Source: Pseudomonas synxantha BG33R
GTDB lineage: Bacteria; Pseudomonadota; Gammaproteobacteria; Pseudomonadales; Pseudomonadaceae
Length of the DNA: 64,000 nucleotides
Reading direction: 5' to 3'
Assembly (NCBI RefSeq): GCF_000263715.2
Contig: NZ_CM001514.1
Coordinates: forward strand, 3,847,674-3,911,673
Shown here: positions 56,433-64,000 of the stretch, piece by piece
Layout of the letters: each line of letters begins with the position of its first letter
How positions within the stretch are numbered: the stretch's first letter is position 1
Notes under the pieces: generated by a model
The model's database searches: none
What the model saw: only the letters and a program-made list of their open reading frames with translations
What the model was told of the DNA's origin: nothing
Translations under genes and position numbers: made by a program

Positions 56433-57743
56433 TCAGTCGGCTTGTGCTGCTTCCGCCGGTTTGACTGCTTCTTCGTAAGAGACCGCTTTATCGGTCACCT
56501 TAGCCTTCTGCAGAACAGTATCCACAACTTGTTCTTCAAGCACAACCGAACGTACTTCGTTCAGCTGCTGGTCATTCTTGTAGTACCAAGCCACGACCTG
56601 CTCAGGCTCCTGGTAGGCCGAAGCCATTTCCTGGATCATTTCGCGAACGCGGTCTTCGTCAGGCTTGAGGTCGAACTGCTTGACCACTTCAGCCACGATC
56701 AGGCCCAGCACAACGCGGCGCTTGGCTTGCTCTTCGAACAGCTCGGCTGGCAGCTGGTCAGGCTTGATGTTGCCACCAAACTGCTGAACAGCTTGTACGC
56801 GCAGGCGATCCACTTCGTTGGACAGCAGGGCCTTTGGCACTTCGATCGGGTTGGCGGCCAGCAGACCGTCCATGACCTGGTTCTTGACCTTGGACTTGAT
56901 GGCCTGGCGCAGCTCACGCTCCATGTTCTTGCGAACTTCGGTGCGGAAACCTTCGATGCCGGTTTCCTTGATACCGAATTGAGCGAAGAACTCTTCGTTC
57001 AGCTCTGGCAGCTTAGGCTCGGAAACGCTGTTGACGGTAACGGTGAACTCGGCGGCCTTGCCGGCCAGGTCCAGGTTCTGGTAGTCCGCTGGAAATTCCA
57101 GGTTCAGAACGCGCTCTTCGCCGGCTTTGGCGCCAACCAGACCGTCTTCGAAGCCAGGGATCATGCGGTTGGAACCCAGCACCAGCTGAGTGCCCTTGGC
57201 GGAGCCGCCAGCGAACACTTCGCCGTCAACCTTGCCAACGAAATCGATGTTCAACTGGTCTTCGTTCTGGGCAGCACGCTCGGCCACTTCAAAACGGGTG
57301 TTCTGCTTGCGCAGGATTTCCAGCATGTTGTCCAGGTCCGAATCAGCCACTTCGGCGCTCAGACGCTCGATTTCGATACCGTCGAAACCAGCCACTTCGA
57401 ATTCCGGGAACACTTCGAATACGGCAACGTATTCCAGGTCCTTGCCAGCTTCCAGGGACTTGGGCTCGATCGAAGGCGAGCCAGCCGGGTTCAGCTTTTG
57501 CTCGACAACGGCTTCGTAGAAGGAAGCCTGGATCACGTCACCTACAGCTTCCTGGCGCGCATCGGCACCAAAACGACGCTTGATTTCGCTCATCGGCACT
57601 TTGCCTGGACGGAAACCAGCGATCTTGGCCTTCTGGGCAGTCTGCTGCAGACGCTTGTTGACCGCAGTCTCGATACGCTCTGCCGGCACGGTGATGCTCA
57701 GGCGGCGCTCGAGAGCAGTAGTATTTTCAACAGAAACTTGCAT
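56433..57743 (-). CDS. tig: Trigger factor
   Basis: A 436-residue ribosome-bound chaperone. The N-terminal ribosome-binding part (about 1-115) has [17 protein letters not shown] (the signature loop). The PPIase domain follows (about 160-245, [18 protein letters not shown]), then the long helical C-terminal domain. ATG 57743 (MQVSVENTT) follows AGGA and fits the family length exactly; the frame to 57800 does not. It meets nascent chains at the tunnel exit and is placed before clpP as in most proteobacteria. Confidence 0.97.
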   Translation of the reverse strand: MQVSVENTTALERRLSITVPAERIETAVNKRLQQTAQKAKIAGFRPGKVPMSEIKRRFGADARQEAVGDVIQASFYEAVVEQKLNPAGSPSIEPKSLEAGKDLEYVAVFEVFPEFEVAGFDGIEIERLSAEVADSDLDNMLEILRKQNTRFEVAERAAQNEDQLNIDFVGKVDGEVFAGGSAKGTQLVLGSNRMIPGFEDGLVGAKAGEERVLNLEFPADYQNLDLAGKAAEFTVTVNSVSEPKLPELNEEFFAQFGIKETGIEGFRTEVRKNMERELRQAIKSKVKNQVMDGLLAANPIEVPKALLSNEVDRLRVQAVQQFGGNIKPDQLPAELFEEQAKRRVVLGLIVAEVVKQFDLKPDEDRVREMIQEMASAYQEPEQVVAWYYKNDQQLNEVRSVVLEEQVVDTVLQKAKVTDKAVSYEEAVKPAEAAQAD

Positions 57744-57940
57744 GGATATTCCTCGTTGCACAGACGTTAGCCGGCCATTTCCGACCCCAATCAAGGGCAT
57801 GCATTCTAGTGGGTCAAACTCAAGAAGTCACCCTACTGAAAATACAGCGGAAAACAGCCGGCAATTTATCGGTACGAAGGCACGGATGCACCTCGCCCCG
57901 GTGACAAATACAGCCAACTGCGCCAGGGCTCTGCGCCGCC

Positions 57941-57956
57941 TCTTCTATATAGAAGA
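57941..57956. repeat. 16-base perfect palindrome in the tig-tRNA gap
   Basis: TCTTCTATATAGAAGA is a perfect palindrome about 200 bases upstream of tig. The gap 57744-58100 holds no gene that I can support; the short frames there lack ribosome sites. Confidence 0.45.
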
Positions 57957-58100
57957 AACCAGTCATTTCCCTGACGCCCGACCCCGCGCACAGGGCCTGC
58001 GGGCAGCGCGGCATCATCGAGACACACAAATACGATGAAACACCCCACCCTTTCGACCTTGCACCTGCAGCTGCCGGATATACGAACCGCTAAAACCAAA

Positions 58101-58132
58101 AAAGGCGCCAGACTGTTAAATCTGGCGCCTTT
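58101..58132. terminator. Terminator at the end of the tRNA cluster
   Basis: AAAGGCGCCAGA-CTGTTAAA-TCTGGCGCCTTT is a perfect 12-base stem directly after the last tRNA-His (reverse strand). A near-identical hairpin follows the other tRNA-His at 58395. Confidence 0.88.
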
Positions 58133-58138
58133 CGAATA

Positions 58139-58214
58139 TGGGGTGGACGAAGGGGATCGAACCCTCGACAACGGGAGTCACAATCCCGTGCTCTACCAAC
58201 TGAGCTACGCCCAC
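58139..58214 (-). tRNA. tRNA-His (GTG), copy downstream
   Basis: Reverse-strand cloverleaf GTGGGCGTAGCTCAGTTGG, anticodon loop with GTG (GGATTGTGACTCC), T-arm GAGGGTTCGATCCCC and encoded CCA at 58139-58141. The extra G-1 of histidine tRNAs is encoded at 58215. Confidence 0.96.
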
Positions 58215-58291
58215 CATATTGCGTTAACAAAGAAACCAAACTACTTCTTTGTTGAGCTTTACCCCGCCTGACGGCACAGCAAAGCTTTAAT

Positions 58292-58376
58292 TGGTGCGGA
58301 TGAAGAGACTCGAACTCTTACGCCTCGCGGCGCTGGAACCTAAATCCAGTGTGTCTACCAATTCCACCACATCCGC
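58292..58376 (-). tRNA. tRNA-Leu (TAG)
   Basis: Reverse strand GCGGATGTGGTGGAATTGG, anticodon TAG in CTGGATTTAGGTTCCAG, long variable arm CGCCGCGAGGCG typical of class II tRNAs, and CCA at 58292-58294. The 85-base length fits tRNA-Leu. Confidence 0.96.
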
Positions 58377-58394
58377 GCTTGAAGCTCTTAAAGC

Positions 58395-58425
58395 AAAGGC
58401 GCCAGACGATTAATCTGGCGCCTTT
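58395..58425. terminator. Internal terminator-like hairpin after upstream tRNA-His
   Basis: AAAGGCGCCAGA-CGATTAA-TCTGGCGCCTTT, with stem identical to the hairpin at 58101. It lies inside the tRNA cluster, between tRNA-His and tRNA-Leu, so it is either a partial terminator or a processing signal. Confidence 0.8.
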
Positions 58426-58432
58426 CAAAATA

Positions 58433-58508
58433 TGGGGTGGACGAAGGGGATCGAACCCTCGACAACGGGAGTCACAATCCCGTGCTCTACCAACTGAGCT
58501 ACGCCCAC
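58433..58508 (-). tRNA. tRNA-His (GTG), copy upstream
   Basis: Sequence identical to the copy at 58139 over the whole tRNA, including GTG anticodon and encoded CCA (58433-58435). Confidence 0.96.
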
Positions 58509-58540
58509 CATATAGCGCTACTTGTGCCAAAGCTGCCTAA

Positions 58541-58617
58541 TGGCGCACCCGGCAGGACTCGAACCTGCGACCATCCGCTTAGAAGGCGGATGCTCTATCC
58601 AGCTGAGCTACGGGCGC
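58541..58617 (-). tRNA. tRNA-Arg (TCT)
   Basis: Reverse strand GCGCCCGTAGCTCAGCTGG, anticodon TCT in CCGCCTTCTAAGCGG, T-arm GCAGGTTCGAGTCCTGC and CCA at 58541-58543. It is the first gene of the tRNA cluster. The 274-base gap to folD has an A/T-rich segment around 58763 but no gene. Confidence 0.96.
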
Positions 58618-58891
58618 CTGATTAATCTGTACTCTTGGAGGATTACAAACTAAGTGTTTCCAGCCTTGCAGGACAACAATTCTGCTCGACCTTCTAACCA
58701 GTGCTAGGCTGTGCCCGACAAGTGCGACGAATAGTATAGAGCGTCCTGATACCCGTCAAATCTTTTTTAAAAAAAACTGATTTTATTTAAGGGCTTAGGG
58801 CAATTTGCAGACCAAGCGCCTTTGCCCTCGCGCCCTGGCGTGCGAGAATGCGCGCACTTTTCTTCCCCCTCTCGATGGTTAATCACGCGTA

Positions 58892-59746
58892 ATGACTGCA
58901 CAACTTATCGACGGCAAATCAATCGCCGCCAGCCTGCGCCAGCAGATCGCCAAACGCGTCACCGAGCGTCGCCAGCAAGGCCTGCGCACGCCTGGCCTCG
59001 CGGTGATCCTGGTCGGCAGCGATCCTGCCTCTCAGGTTTATGTCTCGCACAAGCGTAAAGACTGTGAAGAGGTCGGCTTTATTTCCAAAGCCTACGACTT
59101 GCCTTCGGACACCACTCAACAGGCCCTGACCGACCTGATTGACCGCCTCAACGATGATCCGGAGATGGACGGCATCCTGCTGCAGTTGCCACTGCCCGAG
59201 CACCTGGACGCCTCCAAGCTGCTGGAACGCATCCGCCCGGACAAAGACGTCGACGGGTTCCACCCTTATAACGTCGGCCGCCTGGCGCAACGTATCCCGC
59301 TGCTGCGTCCATGCACACCCAAAGGCATCATGACCTTGCTGGAAAGCACCGGGGTCGATCTTTATGGCCTCGACGCAGTCGTGGTAGGCGCCTCCAATAT
59401 CGTCGGTCGCCCGATGGCCATGGAACTGCTGCTGGCCGGCTGCACCGTGACCGTCACCCACCGCTTCACCAAGGACCTGGCCGGCCACGTTGGCCGCGCC
59501 GACCTGGTGGTGGTCGCTGCTGGCAAGCCCGGTTTGGTCAAAGGTGAATGGATCAAGGAAGGCGCCATCGTCATTGACGTGGGCATCAACCGCCAGGATG
59601 ACGGCAAGCTGGTCGGCGACGTCGTCTACGACACTGCCCTGCCCCGCGCCGGCTGGATCACGCCAGTGCCAGGTGGTGTCGGCCCGATGACCCGCGCCTG
59701 CCTGTTGGAAAATACCCTTTACGCTGCAGAAACCCTGCACGGTTAA
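58892..59746 (+). CDS. folD: Bifunctional methylene-THF dehydrogenase/cyclohydrolase FolD
   Basis: A 284-residue enzyme that converts 5,10-methylene-THF to 10-formyl-THF in two steps. Catalytic lysine in [17 protein letters not shown], the folate site [20 protein letters not shown] and the NADP-binding motif [20 protein letters not shown] can be seen. The end segment [20 protein letters not shown] is typical. It is a single-gene unit beside the tRNA cluster, and a terminator follows. Confidence 0.97.
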   Translation: MTAQLIDGKSIAASLRQQIAKRVTERRQQGLRTPGLAVILVGSDPASQVYVSHKRKDCEEVGFISKAYDLPSDTTQQALTDLIDRLNDDPEMDGILLQLPLPEHLDASKLLERIRPDKDVDGFHPYNVGRLAQRIPLLRPCTPKGIMTLLESTGVDLYGLDAVVVGASNIVGRPMAMELLLAGCTVTVTHRFTKDLAGHVGRADLVVVAAGKPGLVKGEWIKEGAIVIDVGINRQDDGKLVGDVVYDTALPRAGWITPVPGGVGPMTRACLLENTLYAAETLHG

Positions 59747-59760
59747 TAACCAGGCGTAAT

Positions 59761-59792
59761 GAAAAAGCCCTGCCTTAGCGCGGGGCTTTTTA
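59761..59792. terminator. folD terminator
   Basis: AAAAAGCCC pairs with GGGCTTTTT across a 12-base loop (59762-59791), 15 bases after the folD stop. A-run and T-run make it usable in both directions. Confidence 0.88.
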
Positions 59793-59953
59793 TTGCCTGA
59801 GAAAAAACTGTTTTTTCTTAGTTTTTAAGCACTTTCATTCGGTTCTGGAAGAACATTCGACAGTTTCTGATCCATACTCCTAGAATGTAACGTCATTTTT
59901 CATAAAGCCCGTTCCCGAACGGTATTTCCTTACTTTTTAGCGAGTTCATCCGC

Positions 59954-60877
59954 GTGAAAATTCGTCTCTCTATTGTCGGCCTGTTTTTCGCTTTGACAGG
60001 CACCTTCGCCCACGCCGCCGAATCCACCCTGGCCCCGCGTGACGCCTCCAAACTGCAAATCGCCTCCGGCAGCGCCATGCTGGTGGACTTGCAAACCAAC
60101 AAAGTCATTTATTCCAGCAATCCCGACGTAGTAGTCCCCATCGCGTCAGTGAGCAAGCTGATGACCGGCCTGATCGTGCTGGAAGCCAAGCAGAACATGG
60201 ATGAGTACATCGACATCAACATCACCGACACGCCAGAGATGAAAGGCGTGTTCTCCCGGGTAAAAATCGGCAGCCAGATGCCGCGCAAGGAAATGCTGCT
60301 GATTGCGCTGATGTCCTCGGAAAACCGCGCCGCGGCGAGCCTGGCCCACCACTATCCGGGTGGCTACGCGGCATTCATTGCGGCGATGAACGCCAAGGCC
60401 AAGTCCCTGGGGATGACCAGCACCCACTATGTGGAGCCTACCGGCCTGTCGATCCATAACGTCTCGACCGCTCGCGACCTGAGCAAGCTGCTGGCGTACG
60501 CGCGTAAATTCCCGATGTTGAGCCAGTTGAGCACCACCAAGGAAAAGACCGTGGCGTTTCGCAAGCCCAACTACACCCTGGGTTTCTCCAACACCGACCA
60601 CCTGATCAACCGCGCCAACTGGGATATCAAGTTGACCAAGACCGGCTTCACCAACCAGGCGGGGCATTGCCTGGTGCTGGTCACAAGCATGGGCAACCGC
60701 CCGGTTTCGCTGGTGATCCTGGATGCCTTTGGCAAGTTCACCCATTTTGCCGATGCCAGCCGTATTCGCAGCTGGGTCGAGACCGGCAAGGGCGGCCCGG
60801 TGCCGGATGTGGCGTTGCGCTACAAGGCTGACAAGAATCTGAAGAATCGGGGGAATGCGGTAGAAGTGCGCCGCTAA
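59954..60877 (+). CDS. pbpG: D-alanyl-D-alanine endopeptidase (PBP7 type)
   Basis: A 307-residue penicillin-binding peptidase of the S11 family. A signal peptide (about 1-21, ending TFAHAAES) leads to the serine motif ASVSKLMTG (SxxK), SSENRAAAS (SxN) and [11 protein letters not shown] (KTG). PBP7 cuts DD-cross-links in peptidoglycan. GTG 59954 is the only suitable start with the signal peptide. The lack of the C-terminal PBP5 domain and membrane anchor separates it from DacA/DacC. Confidence 0.92.
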   Translation: MKIRLSIVGLFFALTGTFAHAAESTLAPRDASKLQIASGSAMLVDLQTNKVIYSSNPDVVVPIASVSKLMTGLIVLEAKQNMDEYIDINITDTPEMKGVFSRVKIGSQMPRKEMLLIALMSSENRAAASLAHHYPGGYAAFIAAMNAKAKSLGMTSTHYVEPTGLSIHNVSTARDLSKLLAYARKFPMLSQLSTTKEKTVAFRKPNYTLGFSNTDHLINRANWDIKLTKTGFTNQAGHCLVLVTSMGNRPVSLVILDAFGKFTHFADASRIRSWVETGKGGPVPDVALRYKADKNLKNRGNAVEVRR

Positions 60878-60881
60878 CTCA

Positions 60882-60918
60882 CTCCCACCAGAAATCCGAT
60901 GTGGGAGGCCCCCCTCCC
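60882..60918. repeat. REP-like repeat between convergent genes
   Basis: CTCCCAC (60882-60888) pairs with GTGGGAG (60901-60907), and GGGAGG (60903-60908) with CCTCCC (60913-60918). The GTGGGAGGC pattern belongs to the same REP group as at 27600, here degenerate. Confidence 0.6.
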
Positions 60919-60925
60919 ATATTTG

Positions 60926-61588
60926 TTACTTGCGTTCCCCAAGGACCTTTAGCGCTTGGGCCGCCGCCCCTTCTTGCCCGGCCTGGGCCGTTGAGTTCGC
61001 CGAATCGTGCCAGCGCTGCGCATCCACATTAGCCGGCAATTGGCTCGGGCGTTGAGTCAGGATGGCCCAGTGGCCCGCGCTCTTCCATGCCGACTCAAAG
61101 TCACTGAAGCTCATGATCAATCGGCGCTCCTTGCCTGAGCGCAACAATACCGTGCTTTCCTGCTGGTTAAAGCCCACGACGACTACATAGCGCGCTCCGG
61201 ACCAGAAGCTGGAATTGATTCGCGCCATCACCGGGTAACCCGCCGCCACCTGCGCCAGCACCGCGGTCAGCTTGGCGTCCAGTGGGTACACCATCAGCCC
61301 GTATTCGCGCGCCAGCACCTGCATGTTGCGTTCGAGGTTCGCCTCAGCACCCGGCAGGCGCAGCGGCTTGTCCAGCAACCCCGGTGTCATGACAATGCCT
61401 TGTTGCGACAGCATACTGGCAAGTGCCGTAGGACCGCTCTGATAAGCCTCGCTGCGAAAGGTCGGCACGCCGTTGAGTTCAACGCGCTCCGGCAGGCCGG
61501 ACAGCTTCGACGGTTGGCTGGAACAAGCCGTTAACCCCAGGGCACAAGCCAGCAAGATGGATGTTTTAAGGTTCGAGCGTAAGCGCAA
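60926..61588 (-). CDS. C39 peptidase-fold lipoprotein lacking Cys and His
   Basis: A 220-residue lipoprotein with lipobox GLTACSS (Cys 22). The body resembles C39-type (papain-like) domains found in Pseudomonas lipoproteins, but where Q-C-G-P-T/A-A-L-A is expected it reads YQSGPTALASM, and where H-Y/F-V-V-V is expected it reads ARYVVVVGFN. Both catalytic residues are therefore replaced, and it is probably a binding or structural protein rather than a peptidase. The TTG start at 61588 follows AAGAGAG at seven bases. It is convergent with pbpG, across a REP repeat. Confidence 0.78.
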   Translation of the reverse strand: MRLRSNLKTSILLACALGLTACSSQPSKLSGLPERVELNGVPTFRSEAYQSGPTALASMLSQQGIVMTPGLLDKPLRLPGAEANLERNMQVLAREYGLMVYPLDAKLTAVLAQVAAGYPVMARINSSFWSGARYVVVVGFNQQESTVLLRSGKERRLIMSFSDFESAWKSAGHWAILTQRPSQLPANVDAQRWHDSANSTAQAGQEGAAAQALKVLGERK

Positions 61589-61798
61589 TGTTTTACTCTC
61601 TTGATCAACGGGCGGTGAGGGCCCTGATCATAGGATGCTCTTGAGCGCGGGTATAGCCTGGCACATCAGTAAAGCACCCGCGATAGAGCAAACAAGTTGG
61701 ACAGACACGACCATTGGTCAATAGCAGGCAACCGCCAGGTAGCTAGACTGTCCATTGAGAAGACTGTGTGTGCCCCCAGTGGGCGAAAGGAGGCCCGA

Positions 61799-61960
61799 AT
61801 GAGCCTTGCAACGACAATTTTTCTGTTGATCTGTGGCTGGTTGGCAGTGGCCGCGGCCATGTTGTGGGGGGTCATGCGCGTGACTCGCCGGCATCATCAC
61901 CCCCACGTCAAACCTGCCGCGCCCGCCAAGCCTCCCAAGGCGACGGCCCATCACGCCTAG
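61799..61960 (+). CDS. Small membrane protein (53 residues)
   Basis: MSLATTIFLLICGWLAVAAA starts one membrane helix (about 4-26), followed by a basic, His/Pro/Ala-rich tail RRHHHPHVKPAAPAKPPK. AAAGGAGG lies six bases before ATG 61799, one of the strongest ribosome sites in the window, so this start is preferred over an upstream frame at 61697. No family is recognised. The histidine cluster could bind metal. It ends on CTAG shared with the convergent lipoprotein gene. Confidence 0.75.
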   Translation: MSLATTIFLLICGWLAVAAAMLWGVMRVTRRHHHPHVKPAAPAKPPKATAHHA

Positions 61961-62367
61961 CCAGGCATGCAATTGAAGTCTTGGGTGGCGGCGATTTCCT
62001 TGCCGTGACCGTCCTTGAGGGATGCGCGCACGGTGGTGCCCAGGCTCGACTCTTCCAGTGTGTAATGCTCACCCGCCTTGAAGTGTTTGTATTCCACCCG
62101 GCCCTGGCAGTCTTGCTGGTTGTCGTCGCCGGGTTCGTCTTCAAACAAGGTCACGTCCAGCCGATGGTCACCGGGGCTGACTTCAAAGTAGCGCCCGTCA
62201 TCGACGCGTTTACCGTCAACCCGCTCGGCCATCAGGTCATTTGGCGCTTCCTCTTTCAGGCCGATCCAGGCTTGGCTCGGGTCAGCCTTGGGCAGCGGGC
62301 CGGCGCAGGCCGAGAGCAACACAACAACGCTCAGCATAGGTATCAACAACAGGGTTTTCAGTGACAT
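61957..62367 (-). CDS. Small putative lipoprotein
   Basis: A 136-residue protein with a signal peptide and lipobox LLSACAG (Cys about 20). The mature part contains WIGLKEEAPNDLMAERVDG, the region YFEVSPGDHRLDVTLFEDEP, typical of small envelope proteins that carry a PEGA-like beta domain, and cysteines C92 and C133 that could pair. ATG 62367 is preferred to the longer frame at 62454 because it begins the signal peptide. The function is not known. Confidence 0.75.
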   Translation of the reverse strand: MSLKTLLLIPMLSVVVLLSACAGPLPKADPSQAWIGLKEEAPNDLMAERVDGKRVDDGRYFEVSPGDHRLDVTLFEDEPGDDNQQDCQGRVEYKHFKAGEHYTLEESSLGTTVRASLKDGHGKEIAATQDFNCMPG

Positions 62368-62571
62368 GGCAGGGCTCCAAAGAACATCAAAAAAAGACGT
62401 ATCCGATGGATGCCAAGCTTGAAGAGCCCGCGTTTGCGGAACAAATGAATACAAATGAAACGATCTTCAGCCATTACCTAAATCTTCCTTCACCTGGCTG
62501 AAAGGTGCGTGTTAGGTGGGTCGGGCAAGACTGCCGGGGTTTGCAATCCTGCTCTTCTCGGAGACTCACGC

Positions 62572-64000
62572 ATGCTCGGGCTGGTAAAGACCGCACTGCA
62601 AAAGCCGTACACGTTTATCGTGTTGGCTATATTCATCTGCATCATCGGGCCCATGGCGGCCCTGCGTACGCCCACCGATGTGTTTCCCGATATCGGCATA
62701 CCCGTGGTCGCGGTGGTCTGGCAGTACAACGGCCTGTCCCCGGACGCCATGGCCGGCCGGGTGATATACACCTATGAACGCTCCTTGAGCACCACCGTCA
62801 ACGATATCGAACATATCGAATCGCAATCATTGCCCGGCATGGGCATCGTCAAGATCTTCTTCCAGCCCGGCGTCGATATCCGCACCGCCAACGCCCAGGT
62901 CACGGCGGTGTCGCAAACCGTGCTCAAGCAGATGCCACCTGGCATCACACCGCCGCTGATCCTCAACTACAGCGCCTCCACGGTGCCGATCCTGCAGATG
63001 GCCTTCTCCAGCCCGAGCCTTTCGGAAGCCAGGATCCGCGACCTGGTGCAGAACAATATCCGTCTGCCCCTGAGCGCCCTGCCCGGCCTGGCCATGCCCA
63101 CGCCGATGGGCGGCAAGCAGCGTCAGATCACCCTCGACCTCGACCCCCAGGCCCTGGCTGCCAAGGGCTTGTCGGCCCAGGACGTCGGCAATGCCCTGGC
63201 CTTGCAGAACCAGATCATCCCGGTGGGCACCGCCAAGCTGGGTTCCAACGAATACACGATCCTGCTCAACAACAGCCCCAAGGCCATCGATGAACTCAAT
63301 GACCTGCCGATCAAGACAGTCGACGGCGCAATCATCACCATCGGCCAAGTCGCCCATGTGCGCGACGGTTCGCCGCCGCAAACCAACATCGTGCGCGTTG
63401 ACGGCCATCGCGCGGTGCTGATGCCGGCGTTGAAGAACGGCAGCATCTCTACCCTGTCGATCATCGATGGCATCCGCCAGATGCTGCCACGCATCAACGA
63501 AACCCTGCCGCCTTCACTGAAAACCTCGCTGCTGGGTGATGCCTCGGTGTTCGTCAAGCAATCGGTGGGCAGCGTAGCCCAGGAAGGCATCATCGCCGCG
63601 CTGCTCACCAGTGCGATGATCCTGTTGTTTCTCGGCAGTTGGCGCTCGACCTTGATCATCGCCGCATCGATTCCGCTGGCAGTGCTCTCGGCCATCGCGC
63701 TGCTGGCGGTCAGCGGGCAAACCCTCAACGTGATGACTCTCGGCGGGCTGGCGTTGGCGGTGGGGATTCTGGTGGACGACGCCACAGTGACCATCGAAAA
63801 CATCAACTGGCACCTGGAACAAGGCAAGGCGGTGAACACTGCGATCCTCGACGGTGCCGCGCAAATCGTCGGCCCGGCGTTTGTCTCGCTGCTGTGCATC
63901 TGCATCGTGTTTGTGCCGATGTTTTTGCTGCAAGGCATCGCCGGTTATCTGTTCCGGCCAATGGCGCTGGCGGTGATCTTTGCCATGGCCAGTTCGTTCA
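62572..64000 (+). CDS. RND efflux permease (AcrB-family), N-terminal part
   Basis: The frame is open from ATG 62572 to the right edge (476 codons; full RND permeases have about 1000-1050). It starts with a membrane helix LQKPYTFIVLAIFICIIGPM and has the porter-domain pattern DVFPDIGIPVVAVVWQYNGL. Helices 2-4 include LLTSAMILLFLGSWRSTLII and LGGLALAVGILVDDATVTIE, which carries the paired aspartates of proton translocation. The sequence resembles the heavy-metal/multidrug group, not MexB strictly. GGAG precedes the start by eight bases. Normally a periplasmic adaptor and an outer-membrane factor lie close by, probably beyond the edge. Confidence 0.9.
   Translation, partial: MLGLVKTALQKPYTFIVLAIFICIIGPMAALRTPTDVFPDIGIPVVAVVWQYNGLSPDAMAGRVIYTYERSLSTTVNDIEHIESQSLPGMGIVKIFFQPGVDIRTANAQVTAVSQTVLKQMPPGITPPLILNYSASTVPILQMAFSSPSLSEARIRDLVQNNIRLPLSALPGLAMPTPMGGKQRQITLDLDPQALAAKGLSAQDVGNALALQNQIIPVGTAKLGSNEYTILLNNSPKAIDELNDLPIKTVDGAIITIGQVAHVRDGSPPQTNIVRVDGHRAVLMPALKNGSISTLSIIDGIRQMLPRINETLPPSLKTSLLGDASVFVKQSVGSVAQEGIIAALLTSAMILLFLGSWRSTLIIAASIPLAVLSAIALLAVSGQTLNVMTLGGLALAVGILVDDATVTIENINWHLEQGKAVNTAILDGAAQIVGPAFVSLLCICIVFVPMFLLQGIAGYLFRPMALAVIFAMASSF

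Noticed and set aside
57580..58038. Forward frame of 152 codons across the tig start and upstream gap
   Set aside because: Overlaps the tig N-terminal coding part on the other strand and has no ribosome site or family pattern.
58035..58625. Short frames of 60-80 codons across the tRNA cluster
   Set aside because: They run through tRNA genes and repeat the same peptide because the two tRNA-His copies are identical.

Overview
The window reads as an ordinary chromosomal stretch of a Pseudomonas of the fluorescens group. The support is a PrrF-type iron sRNA with a Fur box, the tig-clpP-clpX-lon-hupB-ppiD block, an Arg-His-Leu-His tRNA cluster beside folD, a liu leucine-degradation operon with LiuR-type boxes, scattered fluorescens-type REP hairpins, and high GC with Pseudomonas-like Shine-Dalgarno sites. 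All identifications come from reading motifs and gene order by eye; no search was run.

Layout. 1-1592 is the N-terminal part of a large DUF6543/dermonecrotic-toxin-like protein running off the left edge. 1691-9006 is leucine/isovalerate catabolism: an acyl-CoA synthetase divergent from liuABCD. 9003-10312 holds a CI/LexA-fold repressor that has lost its catalytic dyad, a DUF6124 gene and prrF. 10584-11735 is an M14 cytosolic-type carboxypeptidase. 11787-18656 is an ECF sigma/anti-sigma pair and its likely target, a SrpA-type catalase-like peroxidase with a cytochrome b561. The two ECF-type promoters are separated by a three-gene cassette (stand-alone NRPS-type adenylation enzyme, membrane flavin/NAD oxidoreductase, crotonase), the best candidate here for an undescribed pathway. 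18653-25005 is a Csu-type archaic chaperone-usher pilus operon with four small subunits. 25160-28346 holds a ZapE-like ATPase, an LRR-kinase fusion and a YebC paralog. 28456-33838 is 2-aminoethylphosphonate use (phnW, phnX, two LysR regulators, an OPA-type transporter).

33953-39975 holds a cytochrome b561, a PLP desulfhydrase-like enzyme, a FadH-type reductase, a nitrilase-fold protein without its cysteine, an AraC regulator and a 28-codon ORF. 40137-44542 is an aceE paralog with a MarR regulator and a second AceE-like C-terminal gene interrupted by an in-frame amber codon; matching TTGCAA-rich palindromes lie before both. 44544-49116 holds a DUF2242 lipoprotein, a LysR/MFS divergent pair and nhaA. 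49199-57743 is the protein quality-control block with a decayed tRNA-Asp between hupB and ppiD and an RpoH-type promoter before lon. 58139-64000 holds four tRNAs, folD, pbpG, a C39-fold lipoprotein lacking its Cys and His, two small envelope genes and the first part of an RND pump.

The liu operon lacks liuR and liuE here, so its regulator and last enzyme must be encoded elsewhere. Three convergent gene pairs end on the same CTAG tetramer.
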